From Gonocerus acuteangulatus (taxonomy: Eukaryota > Arthropoda > Insecta > Hemiptera > Coreidae): a DNA stretch of 64,000 bases. A program made the translations under genes and the position numbers. The stretch is from positions 63,384,860 through 63,448,859 of the forward strand of contig OX328124.1 in the NCBI GenBank assembly GCA_946811695.1. Direction: 5' to 3'. The first letter of the stretch is position 1, and each line of letters opens with the position of its first letter. Below are positions 1 to 9,757 of the stretch, one piece after another. Below the pieces are notes generated by a model, which saw only the letters and a program-made list of their open reading frames with translations, was not told the origin of the DNA and made no database searches.

Positions 1-104
1 AAATTAAACAATTGTAAAAACCCTTAATAATATTTTAATAATAAATATTATTATGTATAATTCCATCATACTTCCTCAGACTTTCGTGGCGATTTGTTAT
101 TTAT

Positions 105-266
105 TTGGGACGAGTTTGGCTCAGCGGTAGAGCACTCGACACATATACTGGAGGACCCGAGTTCGGACGCCCCCTAAAGATTTTATCGTCTTTTATTGTC
201 CGACATTTACAAATTATATTCCCACCAAAATTTATGTATATCGGATTAATTTATTTAGCTGCTGAT
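105..266 (+). repeat. tRNA-derived SINE fragment (SINE-1)
   Basis: Positions about 118-172 look like the head of a tRNA. TTGGCTCAGCGGTAGAGCA matches a pol III A box, and CCGAGTTCGGACGCC is a B-box-like sequence about 35 bp later. The anticodon region cannot fold into a normal tRNA cloverleaf, and an unrelated AT-rich body follows directly, so this is a SINE rather than a tRNA gene. The body is cut by an HLE-A 5' end at about 267. Confidence 0.5.
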
Positions 267-302
267 TTGACCCAGTTCCTGCGAGTCGGACTTTTTTTTT
301 AT
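267..302 (-). mobile_element. HLE-A 5' terminal fragment
   Basis: Read on the minus strand this is AAAAAAGTCCGACTCGCAGG followed by AACTGGGTCA, the 5' end of the HLE-A family. The rest of the element is absent. Confidence 0.6.
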
Positions 303-359
303 ATTGCTTCGAAACTCGCTATTTAATATTATAGTTTAATAATATGCGATATCAATTGG

Positions 360-360
<1 letters not shown>

Positions 361-445
<85 letters not shown>

Positions 446-548
446 AAATTTTAACGAAGATTATTCGATGAAGATTTCAAGAAATTTGTCAAAAATTCTT
501 TCATGGGTGCAACCTCAATAGCTGCATTCCTTGAAAAAGTGCTAAAAA
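361..548 (+). mobile_element. HLE-B/C-like 3' end with (TG)n(TA)n
   Basis: A (TG)n-(TA)n tract (about 366-441) is followed by a diverged HLE-B 3' region: ATTTTAACG, a stretch resembling GATGAAGATTTCAAGAAATT, CCTCAATAGCTGCATTCCTT and the terminus AAGTGCTAAAA. The 5' half is missing. Confidence 0.6.
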
Positions 549-1097
549 ATATGTCGGCTAAAGGATCGACGAGGAATTTTCAAAAATTCGTAATTAGTGC
601 ATACCTGAGGAGGTTAGATCGGGAGAAGTAAAGGCTCTCGGCTACAACATACAAACGTCGACGTAATTCTTTATATTGGTATAACGTTTTTATTTATGAT
701 TCGATTTACATGAAACCAACACTAAATGTTAAGTGAAGCTTACTGCAAGATATTAGTGAAAACCCATCTAAATCAGGTAAGCCGTTTTTGCAAAACGGCA
801 TATGCAATTTAGATATGTGAGATATATATTTTTTCTCATACCCGTATATCTTCTAGTAGCTGAATATGCGTGCTTCGTCACGGCAGATAAGTAGTTATTT
901 TATTGCGGTAAATAATGTTTCATCAAAATTAACGCTACTACACAATTTTGCGCATTTTAATAAAGATAGATAGATATGGAGTTTGACGCTCTACTACTAG
1001 GTTATTTGCGCCTTCCAATATATTGGTTAGAAAAGGTTTAGGTTCTGTTTTATAAATGTTTGATTTAGGTATTTAATTAAATTTTGAGACGTCTGTG
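549..1097. other. no recognisable gene
   Basis: AT-rich sequence with stop codons in all frames. I see no family resemblance and no local repeat structure. Confidence 0.5.
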
Positions 1098-1243
1098 AGT
1101 TAGTGGGATAGGTGTAGTTCTTTGCCTTTGTGTAATGCTGTTATGCTTTGTTTAGTTGCAGATTATCTATTATATAAAAATGAATCGCTAAATGTGTTGG
1201 TAAGCGCAAATCTCGAGAACAACTGAACCGATTTCGCTAATCC
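1098..1243 (+). repeat. dispersed repeat (copies at 61.9 and 54.9 kb)
   Basis: Positions 1101-1176 reappear inverted at about 61866-61946 (shared GGTGTAGTTCTTTGCCTTTG). Positions 1173-1240 (AATGAATCGCTAAATGTGTT and following) reappear directly at about 54895-54960. The block is cut by the 3' end of an HLE-A element at 1244. Confidence 0.7.
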
Positions 1244-1381
1244 TTTTAGCGCGGTTCCTCCCTCCCCCATAGGGAGGAACCCCGCTTATAAGGTTGATCT
1301 CATGAAACAATCCGGAAGTGCCGACTAGAAAATTTCGCGTTTCAGAACCCCTAGAGACCGAAAATAACGGTGGTTCAAATT

Positions 1382-1462
<81 letters not shown>

Positions 1463-2085
1463 GACCTAATGGTCCGATTTTGATGAAATTTGGTACAAAA
1501 ATCCGTCGTCCAATTTGAAAGGTCAAGTTCGTTAACCAGCAAAATCCGCCCACTGGAAGATGGCGTTTGGGGCGAAATTCGCACAAAAAAAATCGTAACG
1601 CTTACGTTTTTGAGTTCATATGCTTGTAAGTAGTCGTTTTATAGGCTTCTTGGGCTAGTAAAACGAATGAAACCATTTTAAAGGCGATTGCTTTAACCGT
1701 TCTGAGAAAATCGGAACAAAAGTTGCTTATTCAAGTTTTTGGTTTGGTTACTTAGAATGTAGAATGTTTTTTTTATTTTATTTTTTAATTGATTTTATTT
1801 GTAGAATTATTACTATAGTAAAAGAACACAGGAATATGTGAAAAAATTTCCAATTCATCGAAACGTATGAAATGAAGTATCGGTAGAAGAGGATTCTAGG
1901 GTCTGGCGGACCCGACCAGGTAAAGTCATAAAGCCTTTTGAACAAAGGCCGAGGAAAATATTATCTGTTTTTATTCTATAAAAAAAAAATAAGTTTATTT
2001 CTTTTCTGAGCTTTTCAAATGACACTAGGGATATGAACAGGAACCGCGCTAAGATGATGCAGTTCTTGCGAGTCGGACTTTTTTT
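1244..2085 (-). mobile_element. HLE-A1 Helentron-like element, full length
   Basis: Both ends are present. At the left (element 3' end) is TTTTAGCGCGGTTCC and the hairpin CCTCCCTCCCCCATAGGGAGG. At the right (element 5' end) is GGAACCGCGCTAAGATGATG followed by CGAGTCGGACTTT. The short inverted repeat lies at the 3' tip but about 30 bp inside the 5' tip, the asymmetric arrangement of Helentrons. A (TA)n tract at about 1389-1460 sits one third in from the 3' end. There is no coding capacity, so it must be mobilised in trans. The two flanks do not join into a single known sequence, so no empty site can be shown here. Confidence 0.85.
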
Positions 2086-2320
2086 GGAGTGGGTTTGATA
2101 TTTTGTAGTTTGTTATTGGTGACCTCTGACCACATTTTTGTCCATTCATCTTTTTAGACAAAAACATTTTATTATAGCACGGTTCCCGTCATACTATATG
2201 TTATTCATTAATTGATAAGTAATCAAAGTATAATGTTCCTTGACATTTGGGCGCTCCGGACCAGTCACTGGTCACCAGTGTCAAGAAACAGATAACGTAG
2301 GGAAAACCCGTTATCTATAG

Positions 2321-2660
2321 GTTAGCAGTAACAACAGTTTAACCAGTACAGGTTAATATGCGTTGTCAATAATAAATGTACGTTAAAATTTATATTTCCA
2401 AGATGTCATTTCGAAACACCCATTATATTTGCGAGCATTACCAAGAAGTGCTCTGACTGGGGATGCTGATGGGTGAGGAGGCTATGTAAGGGTTCAGGAT
2501 ATTATTACCTCGGATGTACCATCACCAGGTATAGCTTAAACTCTATGATGGACAAAATCATAGTTTATTTCTAGTATTTCAAGGTCTCCCTTCATACCTG
2601 AAATGAATCGCAAATAAAAACAATATTTATTTAAATTTTAACGTCTATTTATTATTAACT
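2321..2660 (+). repeat. SINE-2 tail pieces in non-duplicated stretch
   Basis: Positions 2366-2400 (AATAATAAATGTACGTTAAA) match the 3' tail shared by SINE-2 pieces elsewhere (3020, 3240, 11930). An inverted piece of the same tail lies at 2636-2660. No pol III head is visible next to either. Confidence 0.4.
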
Positions 2661-3019
2661 ACGAATTTAAAAAAAACAATATTATGAAATAGTTACAGTA
2701 AGGTACCAGGTGACCTCTTATCGTCCTAGTAACACATGCTGCATAGGCGGCATGCTCTCCTTAAAACCAACTAAAATTTCAAACCCTTCTGAAGAGACCT
2801 AAAAATTTGAATATTAAAAAAAACCTTTCTTTTTACATTCTAAAGGGAGGGTCCATGCAAAATTGTCTGTCAAGTGGTTTGAGCTGGGTGATGATAGGTC
2901 AGTGAGTGAGCGAGCGAGCGAGTGAGTGGTATTTGACAAATATATAGTAGATAGTAGACAGCGATCCGTTAAATTTTTATTATATGTAGAGATAAAAATA
3001 AGCATGTGTATAAATATGT

Positions 3020-3219
3020 ATATATTTTAAATTTTAACGTCCGTTTATAATTGACACCGGATTTTTGGACTGGTTATATTTAAGCTACCATCCTTTTCTT
3101 GCCTGGATAGAGCTGATGTATTTTTTATTTTCATAAGAAAAGCCTAGTGGGAATCGAACCTACGACCTTAGGCACGGAGTTCTCAAGCCTAAGTGCTCAC
3201 GGCCACCTTGCCTCCTTAT
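3020..3219 (-). repeat. tRNA-derived SINE (SINE-2)
   Basis: On the minus strand the head reads GGCAAGGTGGCCGTGAGCAC, an A-box-like start resembling tRNA-Leu/Ser. After about 40 bp comes GTAGGTTCGATTCCCACTAG, an excellent B box. The body ends in ACGTTAAAATTTAAA near 3020. Present in both duplication copies (second at about 58092-58268), so it predates the duplication. Confidence 0.7.
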
Positions 3220-3235
3220 AGTTGTATATTATTAT

Positions 3236-3400
3236 TTAAATTTTAACGTCCATTATAATTAACTCAGAACTTTAGGAAGGCTTATGTATAGGTCACCACC
3301 CTTTCCTTGCCGGCCGGGATAGGGCTGATGCCTTTTCTTTTTCCAAAGAAAAGCGCCTACCCCTAGTCGGGATCGAACCTACGACCCTTGGTAGTAAATA
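3236..3400 (-). repeat. SINE-2, 5'-truncated copy
   Basis: Carries the same tail (AACGTCCATTATAATTAACT on the plus strand) and the B-box end of the head (GTCGGGATCGAACCTACGAC, plus strand), but the A-box part is missing. Matched at about 58285-58445 in copy 2. Confidence 0.6.
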
Positions 3401-3432
3401 TTTATTACATCAATAAACTGATAAGCTTATAA

Positions 3433-3511
3433 GAGGTAAATGAAAAACGTCCTGTTCCTTCACAAAAGTTTTAAACTTTTGTGAAGGAACAGGACGTTTT
3501 TCATTTACCTC
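3433..3511. repeat. perfect palindrome inserted in copy 1
   Basis: Two 39-bp arms (beginning GAGGTAAATGAAAAACGTCC) are separated by a single T. The paralogous copy at about 58471-58486 lacks this and the next about 36 bp. The sequence TGATAAGCTTA is repeated on both sides (about 3419 and 3548), consistent with a target duplication or slippage scar. Confidence 0.85.
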
Positions 3512-4247
3512 AAGATCTTCCTTCTCTGCCAGCAACCTCAAAGTTTTTGATAAGCTTATCAGTTCTCTGGAATGTCTTTGAAGTACATATTCTCAAATAC
3601 AGTGACAAAACATAACAGTTAACCAAAACATTCTTCATGTATGGCATAAGATATCGTTCAGCTTGTAAACACATTTTATATGGAGCCCGAAAATAATTAG
3701 CTCAGATAAGAGCTAAGAAGGTCAGATAAGGTGTAGAATTAATCAATCGTATGTTTTGAAACGTTATCTTATTGTTAGTTTATAAGGATCTTTATTCTTA
3801 GCGGTACGTAGTGACGCTTAGATGTACTTAATGACGTCCGCTGCCTAAACAGCGGACAAAACAATTTTATAACTGGTCAAATCCAGGAGGGTGGAGGTTT
3901 TTTCCGGAACAAAATTTTTGACAGAAAAGCCACCTCCCTTGATTAGAATTGAGCCGATGACTCTAATCACGGAGTGCTCGCGCATTAACACTGGCGGATC
4001 ATGTAAATTTCGATTGGGCGATTATAGTCAGAGAAAATTGATTCTAGTTTTAAATGAATCGGGGTCTTTCTTTGAACGAAAATATTAATTATTCTTTCGT
4101 CGTTGTTTGCTTTCTTTTTTTTAAAAACAGAAGTTGTCAAAGTAACTATTCAGCAAAATTGAAAATAGTGCGATTCGAAAGAGCTGTGCCTTCGCAATGG
4201 AACATATTTTATGGATAGACATGAAGAGGTGACCACTAAAAAAATTT

Positions 4248-4783
4248 TACAATACAATACAATATAAAGGGACCTGGGCCCTTCGCCCTTGTTCACTGCG
4301 ACCCTATTGGATCTATTGTGATTTGCGTCCCTGTCTTACTCCCTTTCCAACTTGCAGATCCTCACATATAGCTTGAGCTCCTTGGGAGTAGCCTCGGCTA
4401 TGTCCTTGGGCGTAGCAATTGCCTTCCCTATGTGCACTAGCCTGTTGTAGGCCAACGCCTCACATTCGCAGAGGACGTGTTGTGAGGTTTCCTCTTATTC
4501 GAGGCACCAGCGACATGTAGGGTCCTCTATTAGTCCCATCGTGCACAGGTGTTTTCTTAGCGGACCATGTCCAGAGAGAAGTCCGACTATCCTTCTTAGT
4601 TCTATTCTTGTTAGTTGAAGGAAATACCCTGCCCTATCTTTCGAGATCCGGACAAGTAGCTTTGCCTGCCTCATACCTGGCTTAGCCTGCCAATTCTTTT
4701 GAATTTCTTCCTGTTCCCAGGCATTTACTACCGTTTTGACAAAGCTTTTTGAAACACCGAAGAACGGCTCAGGACCATGAAAC
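4248..4783 (-). mobile_element. 5'-truncated non-LTR retrotransposon with TSD
   Basis: A LINE 3' fragment inserted into duplication copy 1. AAAATTTT flanks it on both sides, and copy 2 at 59143-59155 has an uninterrupted empty site. The 3' tail on the minus strand is a short TTGTA repeat rather than a plain poly(A). The coding part is described separately. Confidence 0.85.
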
Positions 4784-4785
4784 AA
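4336..4785 (-). pseudogene. LINE ORF2 C-terminus (RNase H end and zinc knuckle)
   Basis: This encodes the last ~150 residues of an I/R1/Jockey-group LINE polyprotein. The C-terminal part of an RNase H-like region ends in LRRIVGLLSGHGPL. It is followed by a zinc knuckle, CRWC, then HVLCEC, with C-x2-C-x8-H-x4-C spacing, and a lysine-rich tail ending LYVRICKLERE and a stop. One in-frame TAA lies between the two halves of the knuckle (about 4492-4494). The fragment lacks the endonuclease and reverse transcriptase because it is 5'-truncated at 4783, so it is a dead insertion. The exact clade is uncertain. Confidence 0.8.
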
Positions 4786-4908
4786 AATTTTAAAAATGCC
4801 ACAGATATAGTCATATTAAGCAATTTACCTCTCTTCTTAGCCCATAAGACACATCGAGCTCGCTGTACCTGTTCGTATTTCATGAGGCTTTGGAAATAAT
4901 TCTTACAA

Positions 4909-6125
4909 AAAAGTCCGACTCGCAGGAACTGCGTCATCTTAGCGCGGTTACGTACATCTCGAAGAAATGGAATAGATCAGCATCACAAATCACAGGAAAC
5001 TGACAGTAGCCAACTTACACAGAAGCGGATAATTCTTAATGTGTATAAGTCAATACAATTATGTACTGAAAACGTACCTACTCTTTGACTACTGCTGAGA
5101 AGGCTGTATTCTAAACAACCAAAAATCGTTGTCATTTTAAGTATCTTGTTTTACTAGCAAATTCGTTTTACTGTTATAATCAACTGTAAATATGTGCTTC
5201 ATGGCGAATAAAATTCCATTCTGTCGTGGGTTAAATCTTTCTATAAAATAAGAAATAACGATAACTTCAATTGGAGGCTATTCAGGAAGGTTATATAGAC
5301 AGGAGAATGCAAAACAAACTACGTCATCATGATTAGCCAATGCCATCTTGATTACCACAGCCACTCGAAACTTATTACAAATACCTTTCACCGTTTCTTA
5401 GCTTATTTTACTACAATACTAATTTTACTGATAAGTGCAATTTAAAACAAGAAACAACCAATTTAAAAGTGAGATAAAAAAAAGAGAAAAACCCTTTTAA
5501 AACAATAAAACAAACACTTTTTAAGTTTTAAGCGCTTATATCTCCGATTGACGTTGCCCCATCGAGTATTGCTTCAGAACCTTTTTTGTAGAGAATTTAG
5601 TAAGCATTCGAATGGTCACCTTCCACTAACCACGATTTCTCAACCGTTATCGAGATATTTACGAAAAATGTATGAAGATCCGAAAACTTTTCATGTCTAT
5701 TAATAAAATAATTTTTTCGCATACTTCCTTAACTCCAAATATAACCAAACTTTAAACGTCTTAGTTGGGATTAATTTCCAAGTTATAGAAAATATTTCAA
5801 TTGAATCCCGCGATTCTAAGTATTCACAATTATGACTTACAAAAACATTGATTCCACTTTTCTCAGAAACGGTTAACGCCTTCAAAATGGTTTCATTCGT
5901 TTTCTTATGTTAAGAAACCTATAAAAAAAGTACCTGCAAGTATATAAACTCAAAAACGTAAGCTTTATTTTTTTTTTTGCGCGAATTTACCCCAAACACT
6001 ATCTTCTAGTGGGCGGATTCTGCTGGTTAACGAACTTGACCTTTCAAATTAGGCGACAGATTTTTGTACCAAATTTCGTCAAAATCGGACCATTTTTGAG
6101 TTTGCTAGAGAGCGAACAGACAAGC

Positions 6126-6202
<77 letters not shown>

Positions 6203-6339
6203 AATTTTAGCCACCTATATTTTCGTGATCTATAGGGTCTGAAACGTGAAAGTTTCTAGTCGGCACTTCCGGATTGCGTCATGAGGTCAACCTCATAAGC
6301 GGGTTCTCCCTATGGAGATAGGGAGTAACCGCGCTAAAA
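4909..6339 (+). mobile_element. HLE-A2 Helentron-like element, full length, with empty site
   Basis: The 5' end is AAAGTCCGACTCGCAGGAAC, then GCGTCATCTTAGCGCGGTTA. The 3' end is the hairpin GTTCTCCCTATGGAGATAGG with GGAGTAACCGCGCTAAAA. A (TA)n tract lies at about 6127-6198. The paralogous copy at 59285 reads TCTTACAAAACTTGTTACTT with no insertion, so the boundaries are known within the A run. No target duplication beyond ambiguous A residues is seen, as expected for Helentrons. Confidence 0.95.
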
Positions 6340-6805
6340 CTTGTTACTTCTGGTTTCCCTTTAAACTGGAGTAGTGGTCGTGCACGCTACAGGTGAAATG
6401 TAGAATGCAGTTTTGTCAGTTGTTTATTTCTGGCTATTACTTTATTTCTCCGGATTAATGCAAATTTGTGAGAAAAATGTCCGTCGCGCTGGAGATGCAT
6501 ATCACATTCCTCAGAAGGTGGGTAGTGTACACTGTATTCCTGAATAATTTACTTGAAATAACCTCTAAAAAAATAAAATTAAAACGTTAATCGTTTTCCC
6601 TTTTATATTTTTAATGAACGGATAAATCTATTATTAATTTTCTTCCACAGTGTTTTGTATGCGACGTACACTATTTAATAAATACACAAAAACTTCACAT
6701 TTCTGTTTATTGAGCTTGATGAATAAGAAAAGCGGTCACATGTAAAAAGAGAACATCCCACTATTATGAACCTGATACAGTGCCCCTAGTGGAAAAAGTA
6801 ACAAC
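6340..6805. repeat. segmental duplication copy 1 (end)
   Basis: Matches 59285-59743. It includes the 5' part of a diverged HLE-C element, showing that the HLE-C insertion predates the duplication. Confidence 0.85.
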
Positions 6806-7041
6806 CAATGCCCGAGCCAGTTTAGCAGTTAATTTGAACAGAATACGGAGTAAACCTCAATTTCAAATGAACTGATTTAGTTTATTTTTAAAACACTTTT
6901 GTCTCTTTAGATGACAATAACGAATACCGAGTTTTAATGAAATATAACAAAAATTACGGCTGGTATTTGCAAATGGGTTATTTGGGTCTCGAGTAAACCC
7001 CTTCTCCTAATGAACCGATTTAGTTTATTTTTAAAACACAT

Positions 7042-7262
7042 TTTAGCATAGATATGCTTTAGCGATTACTAAACTGAAAAAAAAAACGTTACAAAAAAGT
7101 GACACAAAAAAGTGTCCGCTGGCGTTCCCGCTGGCAGGGTGGCTATGTACGAAAAAGAAGACTGTATGTTATACAGTACATTCATAGGTTTGTCGGGTGG
7201 AGCTAAACCATATTTATGTTCCTGAATTTGAGCAGAAGGCTCTGAACGATTCAAGTTTTTCT
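7042..7262. repeat. inserted repeat with TAGCATAGATATGCTTTAG end
   Basis: Starts TTTAGCATAGATATGCTTTA and continues GCGATTACTAAACTGAAAAA. A second copy of the same start lies at about 25036-25130. It interrupts the HLE-C tandem unit, whose sequence resumes near 7262. No coding capacity or family assignment. Confidence 0.5.
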
Positions 7263-7395
7263 ATTTCGATGATCACAACGAATACCGAGTTTCATTGCAA
7301 TACAACAAAAATTATGGCAAATTAGTCCTGAGTACCCTCCCTCCTCCAGAAGGACCGATTTAGCTGGTTAACGAACTTTTTCAATCGTTTGCTAG

Positions 7396-7671
7396 CATGG
7401 GCGTATATAGAAAATAATTTCGGAGGGGGCTGGGAAAATTTCGGGGGGGGGCTGAGACTATTTCCGGTGTATGGAATACTAACAATTTAGATCTTGGAAG
7501 AGTTTTAGCCAACTTAAACGTTATTACTCTCAAAATAGAATATGTTTTAAGAACTAAATGATCTTATTTAATTTATTTTTAAGGGTTTTATGAAACTTTT
7601 ACTGATCATATCAAAATTTCGGGGGGGGGGGGCTGCAGCCCCCTCAGCCCCCCCCCCTATACACGCCCATG
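7396..7671 (+). mobile_element. hAT-like MITE, copy 1
   Basis: Terminal inverted repeats CATGGGCGTATA and TATACACGCCCATG. Imperfect 8-bp target duplications TTTGCTAG (7388-7395) and TTTGCTAT (7672-7679) match 7 of 8. Long G runs lie near one end and a CTGCAG core with C runs near the other. The 276-bp element has no ORF. The 8-bp duplication and CA-start TIRs suggest hAT, but no transposase is present to prove it. Confidence 0.85.
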
Positions 7672-7838
7672 TTTGCTATTGGCATACCAAGGTTCGTGGC
7701 GATAAAACAAAAACTGGCAGGTATCATGCTAAGAGACACGCGCATATGTATAAATAACAAATTTAATGGGGGTAATTTTCGTTAATTAGTAGATAGGATC
7801 GATAATGATTTGAAGACACTTTGCGAACATGTCTGCGA

Positions 7839-8107
7839 TGCCAGAGGGAACACAATAATGGAAATGAAGAGGAAATTCAATGACTGAGATCAAACGGCAA
7901 GTTAGGATGAGACCTGTGATGGAGGGTGATGACACATGGAGGTAGTAAACAAAGAGAAGAAAAACTTGGAAAAATTAAATAAACAAAAGTTTACAATTAT
8001 ACTAAAAATAGGACACAAGTATAGAAATCCAATTTTTCAAACTCTATAATTACACTAGTTAATCAGACATTTTCGGTATTTGCATAACGTTTTTAAATAT
8101 ATATAAA
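7839..8107. other. no recognisable gene
   Basis: Purine-rich, AT-rich sequence without recognisable motifs. Confidence 0.4.
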
Positions 8108-8330
8108 TTATTCCCAGAATCTATCCAGAATGACCTTCACATCTTCTCTGGAAGAAATTTTTGCTCTTCTGAAATCTCTCATTGAAGGACACCTCGCGAG
8201 AAAATGAAATGTGTTTACTTCCTCTTTAATATTCCACATGACCATTGTACGTCTACATGATCACCAAGGCCCAACTAGTCTACTCGGTACTCTCCAAAGG
8301 ATGGTCTCGCCAGTTCACGCCTAGGCTAGG
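8108..8330 (-). pseudogene. LINE ORF2 C-terminal fragment
   Basis: On the minus strand one frame reads RTMVMWNIKEEVNTFHFLAR, then CPSMRDFRRAK, ending LDRFWE and a stop at 8108-8110. The pattern is an acidic stretch, then HFLARCP, then an FRR-rich tail. It resembles the zinc-knuckle end of insect LINE polyproteins, with the first cysteine pair lost. The reading frame is broken further upstream. Family placement is tentative. Confidence 0.5.
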
Positions 8331-9302
8331 AATCGGTATTCTAATAGGAGTCAAAAGGCCTCGGGTTGGCTACTTTTAACCTTTCCACATTCTGCCTTTC
8401 GCTTTGAGGTCTTGTCGGGAGGATGAATTATATCGGTCTAGAATATGTTCTAAGAGAATGTAGAACCTGCATAACGTAAGAGTCTTAAGTAGTAGAGTAT
8501 CCAACCGATTTCCCTGTTCGGCATATTGATGGGTGAATGTAGAAGTTGGAATTGGATGATCTTAGACGGGGATAGAAATAGAATCGTGAAACCCATCGCT
8601 ATCCTAGAATAGGTTAATCGAGGCATTAAAATTCTATATCACATCCTATAAAAAAGTACCACTGAACGGAAAATTTAAAATACTGAACCTAACGGATAAT
8701 TAGCTTCCATTCCTAAAATTTTATGAGCTCTGAAAATTGTTAATTCTATTCTTGATTGGGAAGAGGAATTTTTTAGCTCAGACAAAGTCTTAATGATCCC
8801 TCCAAACAACACTTAATTAAAAAAAAAACTTAACAACAGATTTGACGGAATTCTTCGATGAAACTTTTTTTTTTTAACTTCGCCAGAAATCTTCCATTAA
8901 ATATTTGTTTATCATTTGGAGAGAAAGCACATTATCTGCGAAGATTCATTAAATATTAAATGAAGTCACTCTCAGGGATAATCCAATAGTCAATTTTATC
9001 GCGACATTTTCGTTAATCTTAACGTGATTTGTAAACAATATTAAATTGATAATACTCAAGATTCCATTGTTAATTCAGAGATTACTCCGGTGCCTTATGT
9101 TCTGTATATAGAAAATTATCATTAACTTCTTATTTTTACTCAAAAACAATTGTTGGGAGTATTTTTAGTAAAACGCTAAAAGTTGTTAATGTTACACTTC
9201 TTTTGCTAGAAATCTATATCCATTTTTTCAATGACCATTCTAGGTACTTTCTTACTTTGTATTGAAGCCCTACTTAATACTTCCATATGAAAAAGTTGTT
9301 TC
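8331..9302. other. no recognisable gene
   Basis: Possibly more of the decayed LINE up to about 8640. Beyond that is AT-rich sequence with no frame, repeat or motif I can support. Confidence 0.4.
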
Positions 9303-9436
9303 TTTTAGCGCGGTTACTCCCTATCTCCATAGGGAGAACCCGCTTATGAGGTTGACCTCACGACGCAATCCGGAAGTGCCGACTAGAAACTTTCACGTTT
9401 CAGACCCTATAGATCACGAAAATATATGTGGCCCAA

Positions 9437-9500
<64 letters not shown>

Positions 9501-9711
9501 ATATATTTATATATATGCTTGTCTGTTCGTCTAGCAAGCTCAAAAATGGTCCGATTTTAACGAAATTTGGTACAAAAATCTGTCTTCTAATGTGAAAGGT
9601 CAAGTTCGTTAACCAGCAGAATCCGCCTACTAGAAGATAGTGTTTGGGGCGAAATTCGCGCAAAAAAATCGTAACGCTTACGTTTTTGAGTTTATATGCT
9701 CGCAGGTACTT

Positions 9712-9757
<46 letters not shown>

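Larger units (their letters stand above)
2082..4908. repeat. segmental duplication copy 1 (first part)
   Basis: Closely matches 57040-59284, with shared blocks 2082-2320 = 57040-57271 and 2820-4247 = 57868-59150. It resumes after the HLE-A2 insertion at 6340-6805 = 59285-59743. Within it are two tRNA-derived SINE pieces, a GAGC-rich short tandem (about 2900-2930) and three insertions absent from the paralogous copy. Confidence 0.85.
6437..7838 (+). mobile_element. HLE-C (diverged HLE-B relative)
   Basis: The 5' end AAAATGTCCGTCGCGCTGGA is a variant of the HLE-B start, followed by CACATTCCTCAGAAGGTGGG. Inside are units resembling the HLE-B tandem repeat (TGAACTGATTTAGTTTATTT, CGAATACCGAGTTT). 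Near 7690-7830 are the conserved GTTCGTGGCGATAAAACAAA and AGGATCGATAATGATTTGAA blocks. The terminal hairpin has decayed and the microsatellite has shrunk to a few repeats. A hAT-like MITE (7396-7671) and another repeat (about 7042-7260) lie within it. Confidence 0.75.

Noticed and set aside
118..172. tRNA gene
   Set aside because: A and B boxes exist, but no cloverleaf with a proper acceptor stem can be formed, and a SINE body follows.
9721..9756. Poly(T) and poly(A) runs as terminators
   Set aside because: The long homopolymers are SINE or LINE tails or microsatellite-like runs.
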